DNA of 64,000 nt from Providencia sneebia DSM 19967 (GTDB lineage Bacteria; Pseudomonadota; Gammaproteobacteria; Enterobacterales; Enterobacteriaceae), in the NCBI RefSeq assembly GCF_000314895.2, contig NZ_CM001773.1, positions 3,028,293 to 3,092,292 on the forward strand. The letters run 5' to 3'. Position numbers and translations under genes: made by a program. This document shows, one piece after another, positions 30,874-41,319 of the stretch (the first letter of the stretch is position 1; every line of letters starts with the position of its first letter). Under the pieces are notes generated by a model that had not been told where the DNA came from, did not search any database, and worked only from the letters and a program-made list of their open reading frames with translations.

Positions 30874-32190
30874 TTAGGCGTTTTGTGCTTCTGCCATTAA
30901 TGCTTCAATTTCGTCAGGATCTTTTACCACGGTATCAGTTAAATTCTCATTGCCATCGGCAGTAATAACAATGTCATCTTCAATCCGAATACCAATACCG
31001 CGATATTCTGGTGGGACATCAGCATCTGGGGCAATATACAAACCCGGCTCAATGGTGAGTACCATCCCCGGCTCTAAAATGCGATCGCGTTCAACACCAT
31101 AGAAACCAACATCATGCACATCAAGACCTAACCAATGGCTTAGCCCATGCATAAAGAAAGGGAAATAAGCTTTATTTTCAATTAATTGGTCAACATCCCC
31201 ATGTAAAATACCTAATGCGACCAAACCTTCTACTTTTATTCGTATGATTTCTTGTGTGACTTCATGAATGCTTGTTCCCGGGCGATACAAGGTAAGCGCT
31301 GTATTTAATGATTTGAGGACAATGTCATAAATTTCACGTTGTGGTCGACTAAATTTGCCATTCACTGGGAAAGTACGGGTAATATCTCCCGCATAACCTT
31401 CAACTTCTGCACCTGCATCTATCAGCACTAAATCACCGTTTTTCATTTCACTCTCATTTTCAGTGTAATGCAAGATACACGCATTTTCTCCACTGCCAAC
31501 AATTGAGTTATAGGAAGGAAAACGGGCACCATGACGTGTGAATTCATATTCTAATTCACCACATAATTGATACTCATACATATTAGGTTTACAGGTTTTC
31601 ATTGCGCGAATATGGCCAAGCGCAGAAATTTCACCTGCTTTGCGCATTGTGGCAATTTCAGCTTCTGATTTGAACAAACGCATTTCATGAACAATAGGAC
31701 GCCAATCAATGATTGTGTCAGGCGCGCGTAAATTACGACGGCTACCTTTACGTAAAATATCTAACGCATTAAAAACGAGTTTATCAGCATACTCAAACTC
31801 ACCTTGCGCATGATAAATAACATCAAGACCATTCAAAAGTTGATATAACTGCTCATCAATCTCATTGAAAGGTAATGCTTTATTTATCCCTAATTTTTCA
31901 GGTGCTGCTTCTTGTCCTAATCTGCGTCCAAACCAAATTTCAGCGGTTAAATCACGAACACGATTAAATAGAACAGTGTGGCTGTGCGTCTCATCACTCT
32001 TAATCAACAATAAAACTGCTTCTGGCTCACTAAACCCAGTTAAATAGAGAAAATCACTATTCTGACGATACGGATATTCACAATCTGCATTACGTTGAGC
32101 CTCTGGCGCAGAAAAAATAATTGCTGCACTTGCTGGCTCCATCTGAGCCAATAACGCGTTACGACGAGAAATAAATTCCTGCTTATTCAT
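30874..32190 (-). CDS. pepP: Xaa-Pro aminopeptidase PepP
   Basis: The 438-residue dimetal aminopeptidase removes N-terminal residues ahead of proline. The creatinase-fold metal ligands are visible: DAGAEVEGYAGDITRTFP (two Asp), HGLSHWLGLDVHDVG (His), EPGLYI and RIEDD (two Glu). Length matches E. coli (441). It lies between ygfB and ubiH. Confidence 0.96.
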   Translation of the reverse strand: MNKQEFISRRNALLAQMEPASAAIIFSAPEAQRNADCEYPYRQNSDFLYLTGFSEPEAVLLLIKSDETHSHTVLFNRVRDLTAEIWFGRRLGQEAAPEKLGINKALPFNEIDEQLYQLLNGLDVIYHAQGEFEYADKLVFNALDILRKGSRRNLRAPDTIIDWRPIVHEMRLFKSEAEIATMRKAGEISALGHIRAMKTCKPNMYEYQLCGELEYEFTRHGARFPSYNSIVGSGENACILHYTENESEMKNGDLVLIDAGAEVEGYAGDITRTFPVNGKFSRPQREIYDIVLKSLNTALTLYRPGTSIHEVTQEIIRIKVEGLVALGILHGDVDQLIENKAYFPFFMHGLSHWLGLDVHDVGFYGVERDRILEPGMVLTIEPGLYIAPDADVPPEYRGIGIRIEDDIVITADGNENLTDTVVKDPDEIEALMAEAQNA

Positions 32191-32438
32191 ACCGTTTTTG
32201 CCTTATTATCTAGATCATTGAGTTTTGAGGCCATTTTTACATATCTATTTTATGTAAACCGCACTGTGTACAAACACCGAAACAGACGAGGGTAAAATTC
32301 ATATAAATATAAAATAATCACTTTATATTTATTATGGCTATACCATGAAGACAGATGACATTTGGCCTAGATATCATCTGCTTTATTATCAGGGAGAATT
32401 TAGCTCAAAGAGCCAAATAACCCGTTAAACCAAAAAAA

Positions 32439-33017
32439 TTAATGAATAACAGGTTTATCTGCTTCACCTATTTTTGGATCTTTTTTACCTTTCGTAAATG
32501 CAATGTAGCATAGCTGAACAGCAACTCGGACATATTCGATAACTTCTTCAAGTGCTTGTTCTAGCTCTTCTTGGTCTTCATCTTCTTCATAACCAAGCAT
32601 ACCAATATTACGCAAATCTTTAATGATTTCGTTAATTTCTTTATTACCAGTGAGATCAGGTTGAGCAACACCAATCCCTAATAAGAAATGATTAACCCAA
32701 CCCGCCAAAGCATCAGCTTGATCAAAAACAGATGAATTTTCATCAGGAAGTAGCATGACAAAGGAAAATTCATTGTCATCTAATGATTCATAGGTTGTAT
32801 CATATAATTCACGCAAAGGTTGAGCGATTGCTTGTGGAAATGCTAAACCATCATTAGCCAAATCATGGACTAATGTTTGCCAGCCTTGGTCACGACTACC
32901 ACCACAGATCAAACCTGTAATCAAACCATGAATTTCTGCGGCAGTCAGTGCGATAGAATTTTGCTGGAGAAGAGTATCCAACGACGCATAATTTGGTAAA
33001 GAATTTTGTATAGACAT
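32439..33017 (-). CDS. ygfB: YgfB (UPF0149 family) protein
   Basis: The 192-residue acidic, helical protein of the UPF0149 family (E. coli YgfB 192) has [11 protein letters not shown] near the N-terminus and [11 protein letters not shown] in the middle. Its biochemical role in enterobacteria is unclear; in Pseudomonas a YgfB homologue has been linked to ampDh3 repression and beta-lactam resistance. It is divergent from zapA, as in E. coli. The 250-bp gap to pepP contains a hairpin near 32351-32380 without a T-run. Confidence 0.93.
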   Translation of the reverse strand: MSIQNSLPNYASLDTLLQQNSIALTAAEIHGLITGLICGGSRDQGWQTLVHDLANDGLAFPQAIAQPLRELYDTTYESLDDNEFSFVMLLPDENSSVFDQADALAGWVNHFLLGIGVAQPDLTGNKEINEIIKDLRNIGMLGYEEDEDQEELEQALEEVIEYVRVAVQLCYIAFTKGKKDPKIGEADKPVIH

Positions 33018-33292
33018 TTGATTTCGTCATGTTAGCTAATGATTCATGATATGCTACCATCAAGAATAGTTACTATACCAGTAAGCATTTTGATCTGTAT
33101 TTCCAAGAGCACTGCAAATAATCACAATTATTCTGGTTTATGTTAGCCTGCAAATGAGCAATAAAACGTAAATGGCTGGAGTAAATCAGTGTGGATAATA
33201 AAGATAGCATTTTATATCAATGGTATAGCTAAATTTTATCTATTTCACCTAATATTATATTTACGGTGTGTCTTATTTCGTATGGAGGTATC

Positions 33293-33622
33293 ATGTCTGC
33301 ACAACCGGTTGACATTCAAATTTTCGGTCGTTCAATGAGAGTAAATTGCCCAATAGAGCAAAAAGAAGCGCTACTGGCATCAGCACAAGAATTAGAACAA
33401 CGCTTGCAAGACCTCAAAGATAGAAGCGGTGTAACGAATACTGAACAACTTATTTTTATCGTTGCATTGAATGTATGTCACGAATTAACACAAGAAAAGA
33501 CAAAAACTCGTGATTATGCATATAATATGGAAGAGAAGATAAAATTGCTGCAACAGACAATTGAACAAGCATTGCATGATCAGGTAAAAATTACTGAAAG
33601 GCAAGTTACGCCTATTGAGTAA
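33293..33622 (+). CDS. zapA: ZapA, Z-ring associated protein
   Basis: I start at ATG 33293 ([20 protein letters not shown]), preceded by GGAGG at 33282-33286, giving 109 residues like E. coli ZapA. The N-terminal FtsZ-binding globular part is followed by a C-terminal coiled coil (about 70-100). ZapA crosslinks FtsZ filaments. The 6S RNA gene follows 110 bp later. Confidence 0.96.
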   Translation: MSAQPVDIQIFGRSMRVNCPIEQKEALLASAQELEQRLQDLKDRSGVTNTEQLIFIVALNVCHELTQEKTKTRDYAYNMEEKIKLLQQTIEQALHDQVKITERQVTPIE

Positions 33623-33732
33623 AATAGCTTAAAAAACAATCATTAGCATACAAAAATAAATAAAAATAAGGTTGCTTTTTAAATCTAGTTTCATACAATG
33701 AAGTCACTGAGTAACGATACAAGCTCTAAAAA

Positions 33733-33915
33733 ATTTCTCTGAGATGTTTGTCAGTGGGCGAGTCCCCTGAGCCGATATTTCGAAAGAATAGAATGTAGTT
33801 ATTGCGCTGGTGAGCATGCTTGATTCGCTCAAGAAGCCTAAAGGTTTGCTAAACTACGTTCACCTTGAACCAAGGGTTCAAGGGTTACAGCCTACGACGG
33901 CATCTCGGAGATCCC
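33733..33915 (+). ncRNA. ssrS: 6S RNA
   Basis: About 183 nt closely match E. coli 6S RNA (184 nt). The 5' strand ATTTCTCTGAGATGTTTG and the 3' strand GCATCTCGGAGATCC form the closing stem. GAGTCCCCTGAGCCGATATTTC and GTTCACCTTGAACCAAGGG (towards the 3' end) are almost identical to E. coli. It binds sigma70 RNA polymerase in stationary phase. It lies between zapA and fau, the conserved position. Exact ends are inferred by alignment from memory. Confidence 0.96.
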
Positions 33916-34304
33916 CCCTTTCATACCCGTTTTCACTCATTTATTTCCTTAATCAATACACTGATTTATTCAACAAACTCACTCACCATTTTTATTATTT
34001 TGAATTCAGCTTATTGATATCAAATTCAATTAGTCGATTTTTTATCCTAACCAATTTATTATTTTCAATTATGGCTAAAAATGACAAAAAGTCATATCAA
34101 ACCATTTTCGCTAGCATCAATTTAATTGACTCAATATTTGATAACTTCATTATTTCCCACACAATTTTTTAAAATTACCTCATAAAGAAAATGTAAAAAA
34201 ATTGACTTAAACCTTATTAGCTAAATAATTTTTACTGTACTTATTTTTAATAACCCTATAATAAATAATATCATCCCATTTGGTCTATCAATGGTCGTTA
34301 ATTT
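33916..34304. other. Gene-free AT-rich gap between 6S RNA and fau
   Basis: About 390 bp with no credible gene: a frame at 33810-34172 overlaps the 6S RNA and reads low-complexity Phe/Ile/Leu/Ser. In E. coli ssrS and ygfA are closely spaced and co-transcribed, so this larger gap is unlike E. coli. I see no clear terminator or promoter in it. Confidence 0.6.
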
Positions 34305-34907
34305 ATGCAAGATATTCAGTTAGAATTACGCCAGAAAATTCGTCAATCAATTCGGAAAATGCGCAAAGAGCTAACGGAAATCCAACAGCAAATTGCGGCA
34401 CAAGAGATTGCGGATAAAGCAATCACGCATCCCCAAATAACTCAAGCGCAGAATATCGCCCTATTTCTTTCTTTTGATGGTGAAATTGATACACAACCAC
34501 TTATTGATAAGCTTTGGCAACAGGGAAAACAAGTCTATTTGCCTGTTTTACATCCATTTAATCGCCATAATTTACTATTTTTACGTTACACACCAGAGAC
34601 CTTATTAGTCAAAAATCGGTTCAATATTGCTGAGCCATCCCTTGATGTCACCCAAGTATTACCAATTAATGATTTAGATATTATGTTAATTCCATTAGTT
34701 GCTTTTGATAGTGAAGGGCAGCGTCTAGGCATGGGTGGTGGTTTTTATGACAGAACTCTCAGTCATTGGCAGCAGAAAAATTTTTATCCAATTGGGCTTG
34801 CACATGAGTGCCAGCAGGTGGAAAAACTTCCCTGCGCGCATTGGGATATTCCGTTACCTGAAATTATTACGCCGCAAAAAATATGGCATTGGAAAAATAC
34901 CTATTAA
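34305..34907 (+). CDS. fau: 5-formyltetrahydrofolate cyclo-ligase
   Basis: The 200-residue protein converts 5-formyl-THF to 5,10-methenyl-THF using ATP. It has the family motif GMGGGFYDRTL near residue 144 and the N-terminal helix region LRQKIRQSIRKMRKEL. E. coli YgfA is 182 residues, so the N-terminus is slightly longer; ATG 34305 is the only good start. Co-location with 6S RNA is conserved. It links to the folate demand of GcvT and serine metabolism. Confidence 0.94.
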   Translation: MQDIQLELRQKIRQSIRKMRKELTEIQQQIAAQEIADKAITHPQITQAQNIALFLSFDGEIDTQPLIDKLWQQGKQVYLPVLHPFNRHNLLFLRYTPETLLVKNRFNIAEPSLDVTQVLPINDLDIMLIPLVAFDSEGQRLGMGGGFYDRTLSHWQQKNFYPIGLAHECQQVEKLPCAHWDIPLPEIITPQKIWHWKNTY

Positions 34908-34941
34908 GCTGTTTTTTGAAATTTACCGCCCAGAAAAACAT

Positions 34942-34993
34942 AAAAAGCCATCACAAGATACCATTAATTATGGAAATTCAAAGTGATGGCTTT
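34942..34993 (-). terminator. Terminator between convergent fau and serA
   Basis: AAAGCCATCAC (34944-34954) pairs with GTGATGGCTTT (34983-34993), with a 28-nt loop. On the minus strand the stem runs into TTTTTATG, so it mainly terminates serA; it may also act weakly for fau. Confidence 0.8.
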
Positions 34994-35011
34994 AGACAAT
35001 AATAACCTATT

Positions 35012-36261
35012 TTAGAACAACAAACGTGCGCGGATAGTTCCCGGTAATTGTTTCAATTTCAATAGAATATCATCAGCTTGATTAGGTTCTTGTGTGATAA
35101 TATCAATGACCACATAACCTACTTTTCCTGAAGTACGTAAATATTGCCCAACCACATTGATATTATTATCAGTGAAGACCTGGTTAATCCCATTAATAAT
35201 ACCTGGGCGGTTTTCATGAATATGCAATAAACGGTTAGTATCTTCCGTATGTACAGGTAATGAAACTTCAGGGAAGTTTACTGCCGATAAAGTGGAACCA
35301 TTATCAGAGTATTTAGCTAGCTTACTCGCAACTTCCAGCCCGATATTCTCTTGTGCTTCTTCAGTTGAACCACCAATATGCGGTGTTAAGATCACATTAT
35401 CAAACTTAATCAGTTCACTGATAAATGGATCATTCGGGTCATTATTACCCGCTGGCTCCGTTGGAAACACATCAACTGCTGCACCCGATAAATGTTTACT
35501 TTCTAATGCATCTGCCAATGCCGGAATATCGACTACAGTACCGCGCGATGCGTTGATGAAAATAGCCCCCGGTTTCATCAGCTCGAATTGGGCTTTTGAA
35601 AACATATTCTTTGTGCTTGGTGTTTCTGGTACATGTAAGCTAACAACATCACTCATATTCAGCAATTCAGCCACTGAACGTACTTGCGTTGCATTACCAA
35701 GTGATAATTTATTCTCGATGTCGTAAAAATAGACATCCATACCAATTCCTTCAGCTAAAATACTTAGCTGAGTCCCAATATGACCGTAGCCAATAATACC
35801 AAGGCGTTTTCCTCGTGCTTCATAGCAACCTTTTGCTTGCTTTTCCCACACACCACGATGGGCTTTCATATTCGCTTCTGGAATACGACGCAATAAAAGC
35901 AATAATTGCCCAAGCACCATTTCTGCAACGGAACGTGTATTCGAGAAAGGTGCATTAAAGACTGGAATACCGCGTTTAGCCGCTGCATCAAGGTCGACTT
36001 GGTTAGTACCAATACAAAAACATCCAACAGCAACTAATTTTTCTGCTGCTGCAAACACATCTTCAGTCAAATGCGTACGGGAACGAATACCAACAAAACG
36101 GGCATCTTTTATCGCTTCTTTTAATTCTTCTTCCGATAATGCACCTTTATGATATTCAATGTTGGTATAACCTGCAGCTTTCAGATTATCAACCGCGCTC
36201 TTATGTACACCTTCTAACAATAAAAATTTAATTTTTTCTTTTCTAAAGATACCTTAACCAT
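35012..36261 (-). CDS. serA: D-3-phosphoglycerate dehydrogenase, with a frameshift at codon 9
   Basis: SerA catalyses the first step of serine synthesis. From TTG 36220 on, the frame encodes 402 residues with the NAD fold GKRLGIIGYGHIGTQL, the catalytic region INASRGTVVD and TPHIGGSTEEAQ, and the C-terminal ACT domain ending GTIRARLLF. The E. coli N-terminus (MAKVSLEKDKIKFLLVEGVH) is present but split: ATG 36261 reads MVKVSLEK in one frame, then KIKFLLLEGVH in another. One A missing from the A6 run at 36237-36232 (minus strand) explains it. The TTG has no Shine-Dalgarno, so it is unlikely to be the natural start. Restored length would be about 416 (E. coli 410). Confidence 0.95.
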
Positions 36262-36631
36262 TTACCCTACCCTACCATGCTTAATATTCATAATGGATGA
36301 ACTTTCCGTGTACCAACATAGCAAAAAATAGCACAGTATCAATACAATCGTTTGCTTGCTTTATCGTATAAAGCGCGAAGAAAAAGAAGTTATATGGCAG
36401 AAAATTAGGTGCGGTAACATAAAATAGGGATTTCGCCTATTCAATAAGCATTAATGTGAGATATATCACCAAAATATTCTTTATTAAAAAAAGAAAATTT
36501 TATTTCTTGATAATATTTGAAAAGTAAGATGTAAACAGTAAATGCTATAGCAAAAAATAAGCCAGCATATTTCATTGCTAGCTTATTTTAATTTAATAAT
36601 ATTCAGTTATCTTTTTGAAATAACGAATTAA
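36262..36631. other. Gap between rpiA and serA
   Basis: 370 bp with no gene. It holds the rpiA terminator (36557-36587) and must hold the serA promoter, which I cannot place precisely. The rest is AT-rich and featureless to the eye. Confidence 0.5.
36557..36587 (-). terminator. Terminator of rpiA
   Basis: AATAAGCCAGCA (36557-36568) pairs with TGCTAGCTTATT (36576-36587) with one G-T wobble. On the minus strand the stem is followed by a T-run. It lies about 45 bp past the rpiA stop. Confidence 0.8.
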
Positions 36632-37294
36632 TTACTTCAGAGTTTTAACACCATCAGGCGTTCCCATAAGAACGATATCTGCACCTCTATTTGCAAATAA
36701 TCCTACGGTAACAACACCAGCAATGTTATTAATTTTGTTTTCCAGTGCGACAGGGTCAACAATACTCAAGTTATAAACATCTAAAATAACATTACCATTA
36801 TCAGTCACAACATTTTGACGATATTCAGGAGTACCGCCCAATTTCACTAATTCACGTGCCACATAACTACGTGCCATTGGAATAACTTCAACAGGCAATG
36901 GGAATTTACCTAACACATCAACACGTTTTGACTCATCAATAATACAAACAAAAGTCTTCGCGATAGCTGCAATAACTTTTTCACGTGTGAGTGCCGCACC
37001 ACCGCCTTTGATCATGTTCATATGATGATCAATTTCATCCGCGCCATCAACATAAACATCCAGCGAATCAACTGAATTACAATCAAAAACTGGAATACCG
37101 TATGATTTTAATTTTGCGGTTGATGCATCCGAGCTAGATACTGCACCTTCTATTTGACCTTTTATTGTTGCTAATGCATCAATAAAATGAGAAGCCGTTG
37201 AGCCAGTACCGACTCCAACAATTGAACCAGGTTTCACATAATCTAATGCTGCCCAACCTACCGCTTTCTTTAATTCGTCCTGAGTCATGCTCAT
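36632..37294 (-). CDS. rpiA: Ribose-5-phosphate isomerase A
   Basis: The 220-residue enzyme interconverts ribose-5-phosphate and ribulose-5-phosphate. Conserved motifs are [27 protein letters not shown] and [11 protein letters not shown], with the catalytic Asp and Lys in the last two. The start is either 37294 (MSMTQDEL) or 37288 (MTQDEL, the E. coli start). Position between serA and divergent argP is as in E. coli. Confidence 0.97.
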   Translation of the reverse strand: MSMTQDELKKAVGWAALDYVKPGSIVGVGTGSTASHFIDALATIKGQIEGAVSSSDASTAKLKSYGIPVFDCNSVDSLDVYVDGADEIDHHMNMIKGGGAALTREKVIAAIAKTFVCIIDESKRVDVLGKFPLPVEVIPMARSYVARELVKLGGTPEYRQNVVTDNGNVILDVYNLSIVDPVALENKINNIAGVVTVGLFANRGADIVLMGTPDGVKTLK

Positions 37295-37748
37295 TCCTTC
37301 CGCTAGTTTTAAGGAGTGTTTACACCAATTAATTCAGGTTACATAAGGCTTCAAACCTTACGGATTAATTAATACATTAGAAGCCAAAACGCTTCTGTCA
37401 CTCAAGCCGCAAATTGTCTGCCAATAAATATGTAACCTAATATATGACGAGTATAATATAAGTAGTATATACCTAAGACTTTACAAGTTCAGCTTTGAAC
37501 ACCATGTTTGTGCACTATATCCATCATACTGCAAATAATTGTTTGCCGCCTATTTGATAGATATTTTTTCCTTTTTTGCTGCTGTTTTCACAAAAGAATT
37601 TAACATAAAAGATAAGTCTACAGGAAATAATGCAAATTTTTTGTGCGCATCACCGCTAGCGTATCCAATGTAATGCATATTTCGGATGTTATTGTGCAAT
37701 AATATGTCATAGTGAGAAGAAGAATAACAACAAGGAGAACACTCCCCC
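37295..37748. other. Gap between divergent rpiA and argP
   Basis: 454 bp without a credible gene. It must carry the rpiA and argP promoters. TATAAT-like tracts occur near 37455 and 37700, but I cannot assign promoters with confidence. Confidence 0.5.
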
Positions 37749-38657
37749 ATGAAGCGCCCTGATTATCGCGCATTGCAGGCACTGGATGCTGTCATTCGTG
37801 AACGAGGATTCGAACGCGCAGCACAAAAATTGTGTATAACTCAATCTGCTGTGTCACAACGTATAAAACAGCTTGAGAACCTATTTGGTCAACCATTACT
37901 TGTTCGTACTGTGCCACCACATCCCACAGAACAAGGGCAAAAGCTTTTAGCACTTTTGCACCAAGTAGAATTGCTCGAAGAACAATGGCTTGGTGATGAA
38001 AATGGTGGTTCAACGCCTTTACTGCTTTCTCTTGCCGTCAATGCCGACAGCCTTGCAACATGGCTATTACCTGCTCTAAACCCTGTTTTGAGCAATAGTC
38101 CTATTCGTTTAAATATTCAAGTTGAAGATGAAACGCGTACACAAGAACGTTTAAGACGTGGTGAAGTAGTTGGTGCCATCAGTATACAGCCCCAAGCATT
38201 GCCCGGTTGTTTGGTTGATAAACTTGGCGCACTTGACTATATTTTCGTCGCATCACCCGGTTTTGCTGCTCAATATTTCCCTGATGGTGTTACGCGTTCA
38301 TCCTTGCTAAAAGCGCCAGCAGTTGCGTTTGATCACCTTGATGATATGCACCAAGCTTTTGTACAACAAAACTTTGGTTTATCTCCGGGCAGTGTGCCGT
38401 GTCATATTGTTAATTCTTCGGAAGCCTTTGTGCAACTTGCAAAACAAGGTTCAACGTGCTGTATGATCCCGCATCTACAAATTGCTGATGAACTTAAAAA
38501 TGGCGAGCTGATTGATTTGACACCCGGTTTATGCCAGCGTCGGATGCTCTATTGGCACAGGTTTGCACCAGAAAGTCGTACTATGAAAAAAGTCACGGAT
38601 GCGCTATTAAAGACGGGGCATCAAATGTTAAAACAGGAAGAAGATATTGATTTTTAA
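37749..38657 (+). CDS. argP: ArgP (IciA), LysR-type regulator
   Basis: The 302-residue LysR regulator has the N-terminal winged helix-turn-helix ([20 protein letters not shown], then [15 protein letters not shown]) and a C-terminal effector domain. E. coli ArgP (297) senses arginine and lysine and activates argO, which lies 1 kb away here (39634-40251). GGAG precedes the ATG at 37735. Confidence 0.95.
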   Translation: MKRPDYRALQALDAVIRERGFERAAQKLCITQSAVSQRIKQLENLFGQPLLVRTVPPHPTEQGQKLLALLHQVELLEEQWLGDENGGSTPLLLSLAVNADSLATWLLPALNPVLSNSPIRLNIQVEDETRTQERLRRGEVVGAISIQPQALPGCLVDKLGALDYIFVASPGFAAQYFPDGVTRSSLLKAPAVAFDHLDDMHQAFVQQNFGLSPGSVPCHIVNSSEAFVQLAKQGSTCCMIPHLQIADELKNGELIDLTPGLCQRRMLYWHRFAPESRTMKKVTDALLKTGHQMLKQEEDIDF

Positions 38658-38728
38658 CTGATATGATTGGCGATGGTATTCACATTGCGAATGTTACTCG
38701 CGCCTCTAAATCTCTTATTAAAATCTCA

Positions 38729-38762
38729 CTAAGCCATTCCTGAATAACTCGGAATGGCTTAG
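38729..38762. terminator. Hairpin between convergent argP and yggE
   Basis: CTAAGCCATTCC (38729-38740) pairs perfectly with GGAATGGCTTAG (38751-38762), with a 10-nt loop. It is symmetrically placed between convergent genes. No strong T-run follows on either strand, so termination efficiency is uncertain. Confidence 0.6.
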
Positions 38763-38772
38763 ATGCTAGAAA

Positions 38773-39507
38773 TTAACGTTTTAATTCAAAAACAACATCA
38801 ACCTGATCATTAAAATCAATGTTTTGCTTCCCGTAAGTTTCATTAATATCACTTTCAGGAGCCGCACTCATTGCAACTTTAGCATTGAATCTCATCACTG
38901 GAGCTGGATATGGAACCGCTTCAGGCGCTCGATAATTAATGCTATATACTGGACCTAACTGAACATTGAAGCCTTTTGCCAATGCAGTAGCTTGTTCAAT
39001 CGCATCTTTAATTGCTTTTTCGCGTGCTTCATTACGGTATTGTTGCGGGTTATTCACACCAAACTGCACCGAGTTAATTTCATTTAAGCCAGCCGTTAAT
39101 GCACCATCCAATAGTGTATTTAACTGATCTAAATTAGTGACTTTAACTTCAACAGATCGGATTGCGGTATAACCAGTAACTGATGATTTTTCAGCACTTT
39201 TGCTATATTCATATTTAGGCTGAGTACGAACATTTGCGGCATTAATATCTTTTTTATCAATGCCGTTTTTATTTAAAAATTCAAAATATTCAGCAACTCG
39301 TTTATCCACTGCGGCTTTTGCAGCTGCTGCATCCTTTTCAGTAACTTCAACATTAATATTTAACGTTGCCATATCAGGTACCGCTTTAACAACTGCATTA
39401 CCTGAAGTTGTAATATGTGGCCCTTCAAGAAGAGGATTGGCTTGTGCCATTGCAGGAACCGCAATACCCGCCATCATAGCGGCAAGAACAAGAGACTTTA
39501 ACTTCAC
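38773..39507 (-). CDS. yggE: YggE, SIMPL-domain periplasmic protein
   Basis: I start at GTG 39507, 5 nt after a strong AGGAGG, giving a 244-residue protein (E. coli 246) with signal peptide MKLKSLVLAAMMAGIAVPAMAQA. An in-frame ATG at 39597 adds 30 unconserved residues. The rest is the SIMPL/DUF541 domain (ATLNINVEVTEKDAAAAK, GYTAIRSVEVKV). YggE is linked to oxidative-stress tolerance in E. coli; the mechanism is not settled. It follows argO on the same strand. Confidence 0.92.
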   Translation of the reverse strand: MKLKSLVLAAMMAGIAVPAMAQANPLLEGPHITTSGNAVVKAVPDMATLNINVEVTEKDAAAAKAAVDKRVAEYFEFLNKNGIDKKDINAANVRTQPKYEYSKSAEKSSVTGYTAIRSVEVKVTNLDQLNTLLDGALTAGLNEINSVQFGVNNPQQYRNEAREKAIKDAIEQATALAKGFNVQLGPVYSINYRAPEAVPYPAPVMRFNAKVAMSAAPESDINETYGKQNIDFNDQVDVVFELKR

Positions 39508-39633
39508 AGGACCTCCTAAATAATAACTAAAAATAGTAAGTGGATAAAAAATACGTCCCACACTGTTAAACCTTAACACATTCTTAGAAAAGTACATTTC
39601 GGATTAATAAGAAATTACTTAATCATTTTTCTA

Positions 39634-40251
39634 TTAATAATTAAGTCCCTGTTTAGCCAGTTGAAAAGCGATAAACCACATAACACCAGCCACAAAAAAG
39701 TTTATAATGCGCTGAGAATTTGGCTTATTCAATACAGGAGAAAACCACGCAGCTAATAAAGCTAAAGAAAAAAACCAAATAAATGATGAAGTTAATGCGC
39801 CAGCAGTAAACCAAGGTCGTAATGAACTCTCTAGCTGACCACCTAAACTTCCTAAAACAACAAAAGTATCTAAATAAACATGAGGATTTAGCCAAGTAAC
39901 AGCAAATAACGTCACAATAACGCGAAAACGAGTAGCAACTTGATTAACTGCTTGTAATTCAAGATTACTGTAATTTATGGCTGAGCGAAAAGCCCCAAAT
40001 CCATACCAACTCAAAAATGCAACGCCTGCCCATGTAATGAGTTGGGTTAATATCTCAGATTGGCTAAGCAGAGCACTTCCACCAAACACACCTGCAATAA
40101 TCAATATTGTGTCACTCAGTGAGCATAAAAATGCACTCATTAAGTGATATTGTTTACGACTCCCTTGCTGTAAAACAAACGCATTCTGAGGCCCCAGCGG
40201 AATTATCATTGCAGCACCTAATAATGCGCCTTGAAAACAAACAGTAAACAT
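39634..40251 (-). CDS. argO: ArgO arginine exporter (LysE family)
   Basis: The 205-residue inner-membrane exporter has about six hydrophobic segments and the LysE-family N-terminus [19 protein letters not shown], with the conserved [11 protein letters not shown] in the middle. E. coli ArgO (211) exports arginine and canavanine and is activated by ArgP, encoded nearby at 37749-38657. Order argP-yggE-argO-mscS follows E. coli apart from missing intermediate genes. Confidence 0.94.
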   Translation of the reverse strand: MFTVCFQGALLGAAMIIPLGPQNAFVLQQGSRKQYHLMSAFLCSLSDTILIIAGVFGGSALLSQSEILTQLITWAGVAFLSWYGFGAFRSAINYSNLELQAVNQVATRFRVIVTLFAVTWLNPHVYLDTFVVLGSLGGQLESSLRPWFTAGALTSSFIWFFSLALLAAWFSPVLNKPNSQRIINFFVAGVMWFIAFQLAKQGLNY

Positions 40252-40392
40252 TCATATAACCTTACTAATTATTCATATTAATTAGCCAGATTTTAGCGAT
40301 AAAAGATTATTAGCAAAAATTATTACTTCTTATACCTCATTAGCTATTTTTATTATTTAGAAGATTGATAATTGAGGGAGATGTTATATGAA

Positions 40393-40422
40393 AAATAAGA
40401 CGTTCAGATGAACGTCTTATTT
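40393..40422 (-). terminator. Terminator of mscS
   Basis: AAATAAGACGTT (40393-40404) pairs with AACGTCTTATTT (40411-40422), with a 6-nt loop. On the minus strand the stem is followed by TTCATAT after a T-run within the stem end. Confidence 0.85.
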
Positions 40423-40443
40423 AATGTAGCAATTAGGATGGAT

Positions 40444-41319
40444 TTACTCTTCAGTCGAATTTTTTGCAACAGCTTGAGCTTGTTGGTGTAAATGAACATC
40501 CATTTGTGGGAAAGGAATACCAATATTGTGTTTATCAAGAGCGCGTTTAAAGTTCTCCATCAAATCCCAATATACGGGCCAAGTATCACCGTTTGTCGTC
40601 CAAAAACGGACGAGATAATTTAATGATGAAGGCGCCATTTCATTTAAACGAATAGTGACACCTTTGTCATGCATAATACGGCTATCAGCTGCAACAATAT
40701 CACCTAGCACTTTTTTGACTACATCAATATCTGAATCGTAAGCAACTCCAACGATAATATCTGTGCGGCGATTCGGTTCGCGAGTAACGTTAATGATGTT
40801 ATCACCAATGATTTTACCATTAGGGATAACAATGATGCGGTCATCAGAAGTTCTCAACGTGGTAGAGAAAATTTGAACATTACTTACTGTTCCTTCTACT
40901 GCACCAATCTTGACATATTCTCCCGTTTTTAATGGTCTAAAGACCACCAACAATACGCCAGCAGCAAAGTTACCTAATGAGTTTTGTAATGCTAAACCAA
41001 CCGCTAAACCAGCAGCACCAATAACCGCGATAACAGAAGCGGTTTGCACGCCAATCTTGCCAAGTACAGCAATCAACGTAAATGCAATAATGGCATAGCG
41101 AACTATCGCAGATAAGAAGTCACTTACTGTTGAGTCAATACCGCGCATTGTCATCAAACGATGTAAAACACGACCTGCCCATTTAGCCAATATAAAACCA
41201 ACAATAAGAATGACAATTGCAGACACGATATTTACGGCATACTGAACTAATAGATCCTGATTTGCAGCAAACCAACCTGTCGCGTTATCTAACGCGCCAG
41301 TAACATCTTCAGTATTCAT
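40444..41319 (-). CDS. mscS: Small-conductance mechanosensitive channel MscS
   Basis: The 291-residue protein (E. coli 286) has three N-terminal membrane helices. The pore-lining TM3 pattern of alternating Gly and Ala is seen in GAAGLAVGLALQNSLGNFAAG. The cytoplasmic beta and alpha/beta cage follows (VIPNGKIIGDNIINVTREPNRRTD). It releases osmolytes on hypo-osmotic shock. It is the last gene of the fldB-to-mscS neighbourhood before the order jumps to yacL/acnB. Confidence 0.96.
   Translation of the reverse strand: MNTEDVTGALDNATGWFAANQDLLVQYAVNIVSAIVILIVGFILAKWAGRVLHRLMTMRGIDSTVSDFLSAIVRYAIIAFTLIAVLGKIGVQTASVIAVIGAAGLAVGLALQNSLGNFAAGVLLVVFRPLKTGEYVKIGAVEGTVSNVQIFSTTLRTSDDRIIVIPNGKIIGDNIINVTREPNRRTDIIVGVAYDSDIDVVKKVLGDIVAADSRIMHDKGVTIRLNEMAPSSLNYLVRFWTTNGDTWPVYWDLMENFKRALDKHNIGIPFPQMDVHLHQQAQAVAKNSTEE

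Noticed and set aside
33810..34172. 120-codon plus-strand frame after zapA
   Set aside because: It overlaps the 6S RNA and then reads low-complexity Phe/Ile/Ser from AT-rich DNA.
36220..36222. TTG as the natural serA start
   Set aside because: The conserved N-terminal residues lie upstream in two frames, and no Shine-Dalgarno precedes the TTG.
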